The position numbers and the translations under genes were made by a program. From NCBI GenBank assembly GCA_963977525.1, contig CAXBPC010000014.1, forward strand, positions 1-64,000: 64,000 nt of DNA, given 5' to 3'. Positions 27,596 through 36,633 of this stretch are shown one piece after another; within the stretch, counting starts at the first letter, position 1; each line of letters starts with the position of its first letter. This DNA comes from Ancylomarina sp963977525 (lineage in GTDB: Bacteria > Bacteroidota > Bacteroidia > Bacteroidales > Marinifilaceae). The notes under the pieces were generated by a model. It did no database searches. It had not been told where the DNA came from and was given only the letters and a program-made list of their open reading frames with translations.

Positions 27596-29500
27596 ATGAA
27601 CATGAAGTTTAAACAATTTAAGGGGGGTATCATCATGACCCTTTTGGCTGCGACCATGTGTTTGCAAGCTACAGCACAGGTAAATTACAAGACCCGTGAA
27701 GAGATTCCAGCACAGTACAAATGGAACTTCTCTGATATTTATGAGAACTGGGAAGCTTGGGAAGCTGATTTCAAGTCAATGTCGAAAGATGTAGAGCAAA
27801 TTCAAGTTTTAAAAGGTAAGCTTGGTGAAAATGCTGACAACTTATTGAAGCTTCTATCTGTTCAAGAGAACATGATGAAGAAAGCTTATAAGGTTTATCA
27901 ATTTGTGTCTTTCCAATCTACAGTTGATGGGAAAAATATGGAACTTCAGGCTAAGCTTCAGCAAGTAGGTATTTTCTTTAATCAAATGCAGATGTCCACT
28001 ACTTGGATTTCTCCAGAAATGATTAAGATTCCTGAAGTTACAACTAAGCAATGGATTGCTGAAACTCCAGCCTTAAAACCATATGCATTCGAATTGATAG
28101 ATATGTACCGTATGCAGAAGCATGTATTGAATGAGGAAATGGGACGTTTGGTGTCTTTCTTCTCTCAATCATCTGGCACATCTGGCAGCGTATTTACAGC
28201 TTTATCTACTACCGATATCGAATTTCAAGAAATTGAATTATCTGATGGTAAAAAAGTGAAGGTGACTCCAGGTATGTATTCTCATATCACAAGTACTAAC
28301 AAGAATCAGGCAGACCGTAAATTGGCTTACGAAGCACTTTACGATGTTTACTACAAGAACAAAAACACTTACGCTGCCATTTACGAAGGTATCATTCAGT
28401 CGAAGTGGGCTAATGCTCGTGCTGCTAACTATGAGTCAAATCTAGATGCATCTCTTGAAGGCAATAACATTCCTAAGGATGTTTATTTAAATTTGATCAA
28501 CACAGTTAGAGAAAATACAGCTCCTGTACAAAAATACACGAAGCTTCGTAAGAAGATTTTGGGTCTTGAAAAATACTATGGTTTTGATGGTTCTATGAGT
28601 TTAGTTGATTTCGAAAAAAATTACCCATATGAAGAAGCTGTTGAGATTGTAACAAAATCGGTTCTTCCATTAGGTAAGGAGTATCAAGCTAAACTGAAGA
28701 ATGCAACTGCTAGCGGTTGGTTAGACGTATACGAGAACCCAGGTAAGCGTGGCGGTGCATTTTCTGCTGGTGTTTATGGTGTTCACCCATACATGCTATT
28801 AAACTACGACGAGACTTTAGAGTATGTATTTACCTTGGCTCACGAGCTAGGACATACCATGCACACAACTTTATCTAACGAGACTCAGCCATTTGCAACA
28901 CACGGATATACAATTTTTGTTGCTGAGGTTGCTTCTACTTTCAACGAGCGTTTGTTGTTAGATCATATGATGGAGAACACTAAAGACCCTAAGGAGCGTA
29001 TTGCTTTATTGAATCAAACTATTCAGGGAATCATTGGTACTTTCTATGCACAAGCTATGTTTGCTGATTTTGAATATCAAGCTCATACAATGGTTGAGCA
29101 GAACCAGCCAGTAAATGCCGATATCTTCGCTAAAATTTGGGGCGATATTGCACAGAAGTACTATGGTGATGTTTCTGAGAAAACAAAATATTCTAACTAC
29201 CCATGGGCTCGTATTCCACACTTCTACAACTCACCTTTCTACGTTTACCAATATGCAACTTGTTTTGCATCATCGGCTAAATTGTATAAAGATGTAACTG
29301 AAGGAAGCAAGAAAGATAAAAAAGCTGCTTTAAAGCGCTACACAACTTTATTGCAATCGGGTGGAAATGATTTCCCAATGGAGCAATTGAAAAAAGCAGG
29401 TGTTGACTTATCAAAGCCGGAAGCAATTTTAGCTGTAATTAACCAACTAGATAAATTGGTTGATCAATTAGCTATTGAAATTAAAAAGCTAGAGAAATAG
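27596..29500 (+). CDS. pepF: Exported oligoendopeptidase F (M3 family metallopeptidase)
   Basis: Zinc peptidase of 634 residues with an N-terminal signal peptide ending in ATAQ (about residue 28). The PepF N-terminal helical domain (YKWNFSDIYENWEAWE) follows, then the M3 catalytic domain with the zinc motif HELGH in FTLAHELGHTMHTT. The downstream third ligand is in the VAEVASTFNE segment. It cleaves short peptides. Most PepF are cytoplasmic; the signal peptide suggests this one works in the periplasm. The ATG at 27602 is an alternative start. A terminator follows. Confidence 0.92.
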   Translation: MNMKFKQFKGGIIMTLLAATMCLQATAQVNYKTREEIPAQYKWNFSDIYENWEAWEADFKSMSKDVEQIQVLKGKLGENADNLLKLLSVQENMMKKAYKVYQFVSFQSTVDGKNMELQAKLQQVGIFFNQMQMSTTWISPEMIKIPEVTTKQWIAETPALKPYAFELIDMYRMQKHVLNEEMGRLVSFFSQSSGTSGSVFTALSTTDIEFQEIELSDGKKVKVTPGMYSHITSTNKNQADRKLAYEALYDVYYKNKNTYAAIYEGIIQSKWANARAANYESNLDASLEGNNIPKDVYLNLINTVRENTAPVQKYTKLRKKILGLEKYYGFDGSMSLVDFEKNYPYEEAVEIVTKSVLPLGKEYQAKLKNATASGWLDVYENPGKRGGAFSAGVYGVHPYMLLNYDETLEYVFTLAHELGHTMHTTLSNETQPFATHGYTIFVAEVASTFNERLLLDHMMENTKDPKERIALLNQTIQGIIGTFYAQAMFADFEYQAHTMVEQNQPVNADIFAKIWGDIAQKYYGDVSEKTKYSNYPWARIPHFYNSPFYVYQYATCFASSAKLYKDVTEGSKKDKKAALKRYTTLLQSGGNDFPMEQLKKAGVDLSKPEAILAVINQLDKLVDQLAIEIKKLEK

Positions 29501-29524
29501 TATTTCTCAACTCGAAATAGCTCA

Positions 29525-29554
29525 AGGCAGCTCCGAAAGGGGCTGCTTTTTTTT
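29525..29554 (+). terminator. Rho-independent terminator after pepF
   Basis: Stem GGCAGCTCC with GGGGCTGC, a GAAA loop and a run of eight T residues. Confidence 0.92.
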
Positions 29555-29560
29555 CAACTC

Positions 29561-29607
29561 TTCGAACCTGTCAGAGTCTGAGGCACGAAGTCCTGACAGC
29601 GTTTAAA
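29561..29607. repeat. Dispersed hairpin repeat, copy 1
   Basis: Arms CTGTCAG and CTGACAG within a conserved frame that ends GCGTTTAAAA on one side and TTCGAA on the other. The reverse complement matches the element at 38544-38584 and, more loosely, that at 47460-47494. It is REP-like. Confidence 0.65.
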
Positions 29608-29609
29608 AA

Positions 29610-30029
29610 CTAAACTTTTCGCTTACCTCCTGCAATAAGAAAAGCTAAATAGGCCATTGGAAAATAAGCTCCAATTAAATCGACACAGGCATACCATAAA
29701 GGCGTAGGCAACATAAACACGTTAATGCTTCCTCCCAAAAGGAAAAAGCCGGCAATTCCCAAGGCAAATTTCTGTTTATGAGTAACTGCTATTAAAGTCG
29801 CTACAAAAGCACCCACAAAAGTACCACAAGCATGAGCTAGGAAAGGGAAGATAAAATGCTTGGCTTCGAACAAATGCATAGTCTCTTTCAATCCCACCAT
29901 AGTTGAAGTATCTGCACCTGTAGGTGGTGGAATAACGGAACCACTAATCATTACCAATGCCATATTTACGGCACTTCCTACTATTAAGCCTACTACAACA
30001 GCAAGTATGTTTTTTAATATCGTCTTCAT
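29610..30029 (-). CDS. Small four-helix membrane protein of unknown function
   Basis: A 139-residue protein with four predicted membrane helices (about 8-30, 57-80, 85-108, 112-134), a Pro-rich loop after the first (GSVIPPPTG) and a short basic tail (GGKRKV). Gly-rich helices resemble DUF-type inner-membrane proteins common in Bacteroidota. No functional motif is visible. Its nearest neighbours are pepF (convergent) and another unknown gene on the same strand 189 bases upstream, with a terminator between. Confidence 0.75.
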   Translation of the reverse strand: MKTILKNILAVVVGLIVGSAVNMALVMISGSVIPPPTGADTSTMVGLKETMHLFEAKHFIFPFLAHACGTFVGAFVATLIAVTHKQKFALGIAGFFLLGGSINVFMLPTPLWYACVDLIGAYFPMAYLAFLIAGGKRKV

Positions 30030-30158
30030 CTATGATAAATTAAAATTGAATGTATCGAATTCTAAATCTCCATTAATTTACACATTATTTTGACTTATTT
30101 AATCTCATATCATTTTAAGAAGCGTTGAAATTAAATTGATAGAATTCATAAATACCTT

Positions 30159-30192
30159 TAAAAAAAAACGACCCCATTTCGGAGTCGTTTCT
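30159..30192 (-). terminator. Rho-independent terminator after the unknown gene at 30219
   Basis: Read on the minus strand, AAACGACTCC and GGGGTCGTTT pair around GAAAT and are followed by nine T residues. Confidence 0.9.
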
Positions 30193-30218
30193 TAAACAAG
30201 TATGTCGCTTAAATGTTT

Positions 30219-30950
30219 CTAATTCACTTCTACTGATTCTGTTTTCCTTTTCTTTAGAGCAGTAAGTCTATCGCGAACCTTCTTATTGCTTTCCTCAATC
30301 AGAACATTCATTAAATCTGCAAGGGGCTTATATTTATCGGGATTAGCCATAGCCATAGAACCTAAATACGTGCACAGCTCGTTGTTAAAAATATCTTTCG
30401 CTTCATTTGCAACAAGCCAAGCAGCTTTCGTATTATCTCTTTTCAATTTACCCTCTATCGACTTTGCCGATGCCGAATCGAAAGCGGCTTGCGATGCTTC
30501 CAAATTACTTATTAGCGGACTTAAAGCAGGGTTCGAAGCAATTGCATCGGCCAATTCTGGCGCATTTAAATCGCTCAACATAGCTCTAATTTGAGCACTC
30601 TCGTTGGTATAACTGCTGTTTACGATCTTCATGCCAGTACGCTCTAAAGTTTCTGAAATCTCTAAGGATTTTTCCTGAATGGCACCAGGACGATACATGC
30701 ACTTTGCCTCTACCTCATAAAAAAGAGCTTTCACATCGATATCGCGAAGTTCGTCGCTCTCCCTTAATTCGTTTGTTAGCGAACCAGAATTAATTTTACC
30801 AATTAAATCTTCCGATTTAGTTGATATTTTGCCCAATGTAAGGCTATAATAAGGGTCTTCGACGATAGGATGTTTTTTACTTAAATCTATTACCCCAACA
30901 AAGACCTCTGCTATTTCGTTTGTATTTGCTTTCGAACTAATCTTTTCCAT
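30219..30950 (-). CDS. Helical protein of unknown function (possibly DUF6261-like)
   Basis: The 243-residue protein is predicted soluble and almost fully helical, with no signal peptide and a basic C-terminus (RLTALKKRKTE). The size and helix-rich pattern recall the Bacteroidota DUF6261 group, but I cannot confirm this by eye. Low-complexity helices such as SNLEASQAAFDSASAKS suggest coiled-coil packing. It has its own terminator and is flanked upstream by the repeat-rich stretch at 31010-31945. No function can be proposed. Confidence 0.7.
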   Translation of the reverse strand: MEKISSKANTNEIAEVFVGVIDLSKKHPIVEDPYYSLTLGKISTKSEDLIGKINSGSLTNELRESDELRDIDVKALFYEVEAKCMYRPGAIQEKSLEISETLERTGMKIVNSSYTNESAQIRAMLSDLNAPELADAIASNPALSPLISNLEASQAAFDSASAKSIEGKLKRDNTKAAWLVANEAKDIFNNELCTYLGSMAMANPDKYKPLADLMNVLIEESNKKVRDRLTALKKRKTESVEVN

Positions 30951-31263
30951 AATTGTTTGTTTTTTTTGATTTCACCATCTAATGTAAGAATTTAAACAAC
31001 ACATAAGAACATTTATTATGATTTTTTCATAATATATAATCATTAGATTATCACGCCGCAGCCCAACATCAAAAAATCAATACGAGACAAATTACGCACA
31101 TGCATACGTTAACAATAATAGTAGAACAAAGCCAATACAGTATATACAGAAGTTTTAGCTGATGAAACGATTCGATTAACAATTTCAAAACAATATTATA
31201 TTAAGTTCTCGCACGGAAAGATGCTGCGAAATTTTTAAGGGCTAAAAATTGTTTTTTTTTGTT

Positions 31264-31591
31264 CTAGAAATGTTCTTGGAGCCATAAAAACAAATTTATG
31301 CCTCCTAGAAGTGGGCTGGAAGCCTTCAATTTGCTTTTTCATGATCTAGAAATGTTCCGGAAGCCGTAAAAGCAAAATAATGCCTCCTAGAAGTTGGCAG
31401 GAGACCTTCAATTTGCTTTTTCATCATCTAGAAGTGTTCTGGTAAGCTTAAAAGAAAAATAATGCCTCCCAGAAGTTGGCTGGAAGCCTTCAATTTGCTT
31501 TTTCATCAACTAGAAGTGTTCCGGAAGCCGTAAAAGAAAAATAATGGCTCCCGAAAGTGAAAGGGGCATTACCAATGCAAAAAGCCAAGCG
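31264..31591. repeat. Eight-unit 41-bp repeat array in an 82-bp higher-order pattern
   Basis: CTAGAA, CCAGAA or CCGAAA starts at 31264, 31305, 31346, 31387, 31428, 31469, 31510 and 31551, exactly 41 bases apart. Odd units continue as GTGTTCCGGAAGCC and end near ATAATGCCTC; even units continue as GTTGGCTGGAAGCC and end CTTTTTCATCAT. Identity is therefore highest at 82 bp, but both halves share the same head. No indels occur over 328 bases, and no gene lies in it. Confidence 0.88.
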
Positions 31592-31646
31592 TGGGGCTTG
31601 GCTTGCTGGTGTTTACGGTGAGTGTAATTGTAGCCGATTCCACCTT

Positions 31647-31888
31647 GCTAGCGCGAGCTTGTAGCTCGTGTTCTACGAATACAGTTAAAAACTACAAGAT
31701 ATTAACCAAGATTTGCCAGACTTATCCTGCATCGTCCTTTGCGCTGCTGAATTTCCAATGATGAGCTTAATCTACAAAAACCGTACGCTCAATATTATGC
31801 CATAAATACATAAAAGACACTTACACTTTCTACTAGTCTTTATTTTTATTACTGCTACGCAGAATACGAGCTACAAGCTCGCACTAGC
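31647..31888. repeat. REPIN-like pair of inverted palindromes
   Basis: The left arm (31647-31676) and right arm (31857-31888) are imperfect inverted copies, each containing the small palindrome GAGCTTGTAGCTC or its complement. They enclose about 180 AT-rich bases without a gene. The layout fits a REP doublet or non-autonomous element mobilised by a REP-type (RAYT) transposase elsewhere. Confidence 0.65.
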
Positions 31889-31945
31889 GTGGGGCAAATA
31901 TTCAATCCCAATATCCATAGCTAAAAACCACCGCCGAGTCTAAAA

Positions 31946-32269
31946 CTACTGGATTTCTATCCTTTCTATGGGAATTAATTCTTGATACCACTTTTCTAAT
32001 TTTTTATTTTTAAAAACAAAAAAATAAACTTCGTCATTTGCAACCCGATCTCTATAAGATAAAACTTCTATTTCATTGTTGTCTTCCAATCGCTTTTCAG
32101 CAATCTTATAATCAGTTCCTAATACCTGAGTAACTTGTTCTTTAGACATACCTAATTCAAGCTTATTCATCTTAGAACTTGTCATATATGCTATCGAAGA
32201 CATCGACATACAGGAAGCTAGTAACAACATTATCAAAGCGGAAAGAATACTAATTTTAATTTTTTTCAT
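31946..32269 (-). CDS. Small lipoprotein with SmpA/BamE-like fold
   Basis: Lipoprotein of 107 residues from this ATG (109 from the in-frame ATG at 32275). The signal peptide is MKKIKISILSALIM and the lipobox is LASC. The mature part LGMSKEQVTQVLGTDYKIAEKR followed by YRDRVANDEVYFFVFKNKKL resembles the SmpA/OmlA (BamE-like) fold, in which a G-M-S/T-K-x-x-V motif starts the first helix. BamE itself belongs to the outer-membrane assembly complex, but many small Bacteroidota lipoproteins share the fold without that role. A rough fold-level call only. Confidence 0.65.
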   Translation of the reverse strand: MKKIKISILSALIMLLLASCMSMSSIAYMTSSKMNKLELGMSKEQVTQVLGTDYKIAEKRLEDNNEIEVLSYRDRVANDEVYFFVFKNKKLEKWYQELIPIERIEIQ

Positions 32270-32275
32270 GCACAT

Positions 32276-32982
32276 AATTACTTTTAAAGGGTGTTAATAT
32301 TTTCGACGATTTATTTTTATAATTTGACCATAGCCTTGTACTATATGGGCTTGTATTTTTTATTGATTCAAAATCTAATAAAAACTCTGTTTGTTTTTGT
32401 ACTTGCCCACAACTTGTTAGTATATGCACTACAAGTGCATCTATTTTTAATATATCGAAATTATCAGTGTACAATACACAGCCTATAGCTAAGTATTGTG
32501 CACATATTATATTTAATCCTCCGAAACTACAAAACAATAAGAGCTTAACAAAATAAACAGCAGTAAATATAACATAAACTCTCTCCATAATAAATCACGC
32601 TCTCCTAATTTCGTATAGACTCATTTTTGAGGTGATTAATAAAATAATCGTTGCCCTCATAGTTCCTCGCACAAAGTCTTTTGATCACGATAAGATTGAC
32701 AATCTAACAAAAGAGTTGTAAATTGAGGATTGAATTCAGAACTCCCTACTTCCTTTTTGCAACTTATTTAGTTTGTATACAGACTTCTATAGGTTAGCAC
32801 ATCCTCTCAACGATAAACTAAAAACAAATTTTAAGCTAATCTAAGGCACCTAGATACTGTTTAAATATTTGCCTCAGTTAACTGCATAGTTTTCGAGGTA
32901 AAGCCAAAACTTATCTATCCCTCTAATGTCTCCCAACTCGTGGCAGACATTACTTCATTATTTTTATTTTAAATTATATTTT
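32276..32982. other. Intergenic region without a supported gene
   Basis: About 700 AT-rich bases between the lipoprotein and the NTF2-like gene. Short frames on both strands have poor composition and no family features. No strong hairpin or repeat was noticed. Confidence 0.5.
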
Positions 32983-33894
32983 ATGAAAGCTTTTAGTATT
33001 TTATTATTGTGTTTATTTCTGGGAACAACTTCTTATGCACAAGAGGAAAGTGGTACAGTTTATTCTGATCATGAGGCTATAACTAAAACCAGAGAACTAT
33101 GGAAAGCCTTTGAGGCTGGAGATGCCGATACCTTTTTTAGTTTCATGGCAGATAGCCTTAAGGTATTTGTAAATGGGAAAGACGTTAAGGCAACAGAAAA
33201 AGGCGTAAGAAACTACGTTAATCGTTACAAGGAAAATTACGCGAATGTAAAAGTTGTAGATCACAAACCAGCATATCCCGATGCCATAGATTATGAAGGC
33301 GGAGGTGTTTGGGTTCAAGATTGGTTGAAGTTAACCGGCATCCATAAGGAAAGTGGTATTATGCTAGATTTACCCGTACATCATCTGTACAGCTTCAATA
33401 AGGATGGTAAAATCACATCGTTCCACTACTATTTTAACAACGATGTGTTCGAACAAATTGGTGACAGTAAAAAGGTAACCGAGAACGGGAAACTTTATAT
33501 TAACCACCCACATATTACTAAGGTTAGAAAGCTGATGAATGCTTTTAGAGCAAAGGATATAGAGAAGTGGGCGACTTTCTTCTCTGCGAAAGCAACTTTT
33601 GGTAACTCAACAATGAAATTTGATGAAAGTAATAACTTGGAAGAACAGATAAAAGGGCTAAAGGAGAGTCGTTTCTTCAAACCTGAAACCAAGTTTAAGA
33701 TTAAAGAAGTGGGGTATCCTGATTGCTTATATTATGCGGAAAGCGACGCCTATGTTGTTTATTCTTGGTGGCTGTATACCGAGTGGGGAAAAGAGAAGAC
33801 TATTGAAGTTCCTTTTATGGTGAGTACAACATTCGATAAGGATGGTATGATGGTAAGAGACTATGTGTGGTATAGTAATAACCACTTTAAATAG
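32983..33894 (+). CDS. Secreted protein with two NTF2-like (SnoaL-type) domains
   Basis: From ATG 32983 the product has 303 residues with a signal peptide (MKAFSILLLCLFLGTTSYAQ). Two similar domains follow, about residues 30-160 and 175-300. The first has TRELWKAFEAGDADTFFSFM and the second VRKLMNAFRAKDIEKWATFF. Each is followed by a cupped sheet ending in a Y-W/H-Y pattern, suggesting internal duplication of an NTF2-like domain. Function is unknown; such folds bind small ligands or act as pseudo-enzymes. The frame can be extended upstream to 32926 but the signal peptide sets the start. Confidence 0.78.
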   Translation: MKAFSILLLCLFLGTTSYAQEESGTVYSDHEAITKTRELWKAFEAGDADTFFSFMADSLKVFVNGKDVKATEKGVRNYVNRYKENYANVKVVDHKPAYPDAIDYEGGGVWVQDWLKLTGIHKESGIMLDLPVHHLYSFNKDGKITSFHYYFNNDVFEQIGDSKKVTENGKLYINHPHITKVRKLMNAFRAKDIEKWATFFSAKATFGNSTMKFDESNNLEEQIKGLKESRFFKPETKFKIKEVGYPDCLYYAESDAYVVYSWWLYTEWGKEKTIEVPFMVSTTFDKDGMMVRDYVWYSNNHFK

Positions 33895-33914
33895 AAATAT
33901 CGATAACTAAATAA

Positions 33915-33972
33915 ATTCCCCTCTCTCATCTCTTCTCGATATTAATCGAGACTGATAGATGGAGGGGATTTT
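33915..33972. terminator. Long bidirectional hairpin between convergent genes
   Basis: Arms TTCCCCTC and GAGGGGA enclose a nested TCTCGAT/ATCGAGA stem. T-richness on the plus-strand side suits termination of the NTF2-like gene. It touches the stop codon of the convergent gene at 33972. Confidence 0.65.
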
Positions 33973-35126
33973 TACAATTTAGCTTTAAGCCTTTTAAGTC
34001 TTCGCTTAATACGCTTCTTTTTTCTTCTTTCCTTAGCCAACTGCGCTTTAGTTTTAAGCTTTAGCTTCTCCTCAGGAATATCAGCTAGGGTAGCGTCTGC
34101 AGGTTTAGTCTTGGAGTCAATTTTTGTTTCACTCTCATCGGGGTTTGGTGCAATAATCGAAGTGTTGTTGCTACGGCTTAAATTATAATCTGTAGAACGT
34201 GTATCGCCTTTTCCTTTTGAATCAGGAGCTACACTAGAAGAATTATTATTACGACTTGAATTAGAGTCTTGCGCTTGCGTTCCATTGCTTGTTCCTTCAG
34301 GGATATATTGAAAACGTAATCCCTCATACATTGGACCTATATCTAAATTTCTATTTGACTTATAAAGAGGATTTGACTTTCGTCTATTTCCAATACCACC
34401 TATTGAAATTCGTATGCCTATATTCACATTTAGCATGGATAAAGAAAGACTTTCGTTCGAATAAGGTAATTCGCTAGCCAAATCAGAATCAAGCGTTCCA
34501 TCGTTTCTTATAGCTTCTGATAAGTCACGAGTTTGATAATTCATATCGCTATTTAAACTAGTCGAGTATTCCGAGCTGAAATAGAAATCAAGCCCCTCGC
34601 AAATATAGGCTGTCATATTTGCTCCCAAACGTGTAGTAAGTGCAGTACTTTTATAAGCCTCCAAAGTTGTTATAGTAATATCCGTTTCAGGATATAGCAT
34701 TGTTGATTGTGGAGAGTTAACGATAGAAAGTCCTGATCGTCCATAGAACTCAAGTGAGAATCGTCCTAGTTTCATATTGTATTGAGGACCAATATCGAAA
34801 GATGTTGTGCTTAACTCCTGTCGATTTGAACCTTGAACAGGTCCAAAACTATGCCTATGGTTGAATCTACTATGATTCGCACTAAGGCCTAAAGACAGTT
34901 TTTTATAGAAATTTCTTTGAAAGAGAATACCACTATTAAAACCATTTCGAAGAAAATTATTCAAATCACCTTGAGGAAAACTTACGCCATTAAAAAAATC
35001 GAGCGAATAAGTCTTGGTGTTTTCCAAGCTCATATTAGGCCTTATATCTCGATTAATATATTTGTCTTGCGCAAAGGCAAGTGAGGTAATCGAGACTATC
35101 ATTAGGAGTAAAATCACCTTTCTCAT
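33972..35126 (-). CDS. Outer-membrane beta-barrel protein with basic C-terminal tail
   Basis: Protein of 384 residues with a signal peptide (MRKVILLLMIVSITSLAFAQ). A beta-barrel-like region of alternating strands follows (about 40-255), including LDFFNGVSFPQGDLNNFL and INIGIRISIGG-type strands. Next is a Ser/Asn-rich low-complexity linker (about 280-330) holding two similar NNxSxxAP segments, and a strongly basic helical tail (AKERRKKKRIKRRLKRL). The barrel resembles Bacteroidota OMP_b-brl proteins. A basic tail of this kind is unusual after a barrel and might contact LPS, peptidoglycan or nucleic acid; no known function is assigned. Confidence 0.72.
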   Translation of the reverse strand: MRKVILLLMIVSITSLAFAQDKYINRDIRPNMSLENTKTYSLDFFNGVSFPQGDLNNFLRNGFNSGILFQRNFYKKLSLGLSANHSRFNHRHSFGPVQGSNRQELSTTSFDIGPQYNMKLGRFSLEFYGRSGLSIVNSPQSTMLYPETDITITTLEAYKSTALTTRLGANMTAYICEGLDFYFSSEYSTSLNSDMNYQTRDLSEAIRNDGTLDSDLASELPYSNESLSLSMLNVNIGIRISIGGIGNRRKSNPLYKSNRNLDIGPMYEGLRFQYIPEGTSNGTQAQDSNSSRNNNSSSVAPDSKGKGDTRSTDYNLSRSNNTSIIAPNPDESETKIDSKTKPADATLADIPEEKLKLKTKAQLAKERRKKKRIKRRLKRLKAKL

Positions 35127-35434
35127 AGCTCAAGATTTAGAGTCAACTCTGTCAAAATATAGCTTTAACAAGCTGGGGGATTTTGACATACCTCCATAAT
35201 ATACTAAAAAGTGATCAGGCAAAAAAAAATATCTCACCTAAGCATCTAATCTATAACCAATAAAGATCAGATAATCAGCTTCACTAGCTAAAATCTATCA
35301 GGTTTAGTTTACAATACAAGATCATTAAACAAGCCTTCTTAATGAATACTGATTTTGATCGTATAATATTCCTTTATAATTGAGGGAATTTGAAAAAACT
35401 TTTCGATTTTTGCAGAAATTAATGGAAGCTTAAA
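35127..35434. other. Intergenic region between divergent genes
   Basis: About 300 AT-rich bases between the barrel protein and the DUF493 gene, expected to hold both promoters. No -33/-7 pair with good spacing was found by eye. Confidence 0.45.
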
Positions 35435-35707
35435 ATGGATCAAGAAAAATATAACCAATTACGCGAGCAACTTATTGAGTCAACTCAGTGGCCATCGCTA
35501 TATATGTTCAAATTTATTATGCCAAATAAGGATGAAAAATTAGAAGCCGTAAAAGCAATATTTCCAAAGGGAACCCAATTCGCTTTTAAAACGTCAAAGG
35601 ATATGCGTTTTCTTAGCATCACCGTGAAGATTACAATGCAGGATGCTGATGCTGTAATTGCTATTTATGAGCAAACTAGGCATATTGAAGGCTTATTAGC
35701 TTTATAA
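35435..35707 (+). CDS. DUF493 family protein
   Basis: A 90-residue protein with the DUF493 (YbeD-like, ACT-like fold) pattern: YMFKFIMPNKDEKLEAVKAIFPKG, then SKDMRFLSITVKITMQDADAVIAIYE and a final helix. YbeD-like proteins are proposed allosteric or regulatory domains; the role in Bacteroidota is not established. A terminator follows, and the cobalt transporter operon converges from the other side. Confidence 0.85.
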   Translation: MDQEKYNQLREQLIESTQWPSLYMFKFIMPNKDEKLEAVKAIFPKGTQFAFKTSKDMRFLSITVKITMQDADAVIAIYEQTRHIEGLLAL

Positions 35708-35726
35708 GAATCTAAAAAACTAGCAG

Positions 35727-35764
35727 GTCGAATAGTCTGCAAGTCTGGACATTTCGACTTTTTT
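35727..35764 (+). terminator. Terminator after the DUF493 gene
   Basis: GTCGAA and TTCGAC arms with an inner GTC/GAC pairing are followed by TTTTTT on the plus strand. It also separates the DUF493 gene from the convergent cbiO end. Confidence 0.75.
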
Positions 35765-35777
35765 GACTTTCGACCAT

Positions 35778-36578
35778 TTAAGACATTGAGAAAAACTCTG
35801 CCATTGAATTTGGTCTTAAGTCTAAGTTCAATTTCTTGGATAATTGAAGAATCAAAGGTATTTCCAGGCCTGCACTTTCAAGCAAATCTTCATCTTCTAA
35901 AAGGTCTTTAGGATGACCTGTAGCTATGATTCGTCCCTCTTTCATCACCACTAATTTATCAGCCCATTCGTAAGCAAAATTTATATCATGAGTTGATATA
36001 ATGATAGTTTTATTCTGCTCATGCAAACGATCAAGAACTTGAATTGTATTTTTCTTCTGCTGATTATCTAACCAAGCAAAGGGCTCATCTAAAAGCAAAA
36101 CTTCGGGTTTACAAGCCAACACGCCTGCAATAGCCACTCGTTTTTTCTGTCCATAACTAAGCTGATGTGGAGGCTTGTTTCTTAACTCATGAGTTTGAGT
36201 CATCTCCATCACTTCATTCATGCATTGTTGTAATTCGTCACCCTTCATTCCAGCATTAATCGCACCAAATGAAATATCCTTCTCTACCGTTGAAGCAAAT
36301 AACTGTACTTCTGGATCCTGAAACACATAGCCCACCTTTCTAAAAAGCTTGTTCCTATCCTTACGCTTACATTTTTGTTCTTCTCCGTCTAGTATATAAC
36401 GCCCCGTTTGCGCATGATGAATACCACAAAGACATAAAAATAGGGATGACTTCCCAGAGCCATTCTCACCAACGACTGCCACTTTTTGTCCTTTCTCAAT
36501 ATGCAAGTTCACTTGATCGAGAGCCAAAGTCTGATTAGGGTATTCAAAGCTGATATGTTCTAGTTGTATATATGCCAT
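35778..36578 (-). CDS. cbiO: Cobalt ECF transporter ATPase CbiO
   Basis: ABC ATPase of 266 residues that energises cobalt uptake by CbiMNQO. It has Walker A GENGSGKSS (about residues 39-47), the Q-loop FQDPEVQLF, the ABC signature LSYGQKKR, Walker B VLLLDEPFAWLD and the switch His in IIISTHD. The frame runs further upstream to 36653, overlapping cbiQ, but those codons are repetitive and ATG 36578 gives the usual CbiO N-terminus (MAYIQLEHISFEYP). It is the last gene of the cobalamin cluster. Confidence 0.93.
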   Translation of the reverse strand: MAYIQLEHISFEYPNQTLALDQVNLHIEKGQKVAVVGENGSGKSSLFLCLCGIHHAQTGRYILDGEEQKCKRKDRNKLFRKVGYVFQDPEVQLFASTVEKDISFGAINAGMKGDELQQCMNEVMEMTQTHELRNKPPHQLSYGQKKRVAIAGVLACKPEVLLLDEPFAWLDNQQKKNTIQVLDRLHEQNKTIIISTHDINFAYEWADKLVVMKEGRIIATGHPKDLLEDEDLLESAGLEIPLILQLSKKLNLDLRPNSMAEFFSMS

Positions 36579-36633
36579 GATAATGTGATGAATTGGTGAT
36601 TTTTTGATGTGGTGATTATACGTATTCAAAGGA

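Noticed and set aside
32256..32588. Frame of about 110 codons on the minus strand
   Set aside because: It overlaps the lipoprotein start, has poor composition and no start signal or family motif.
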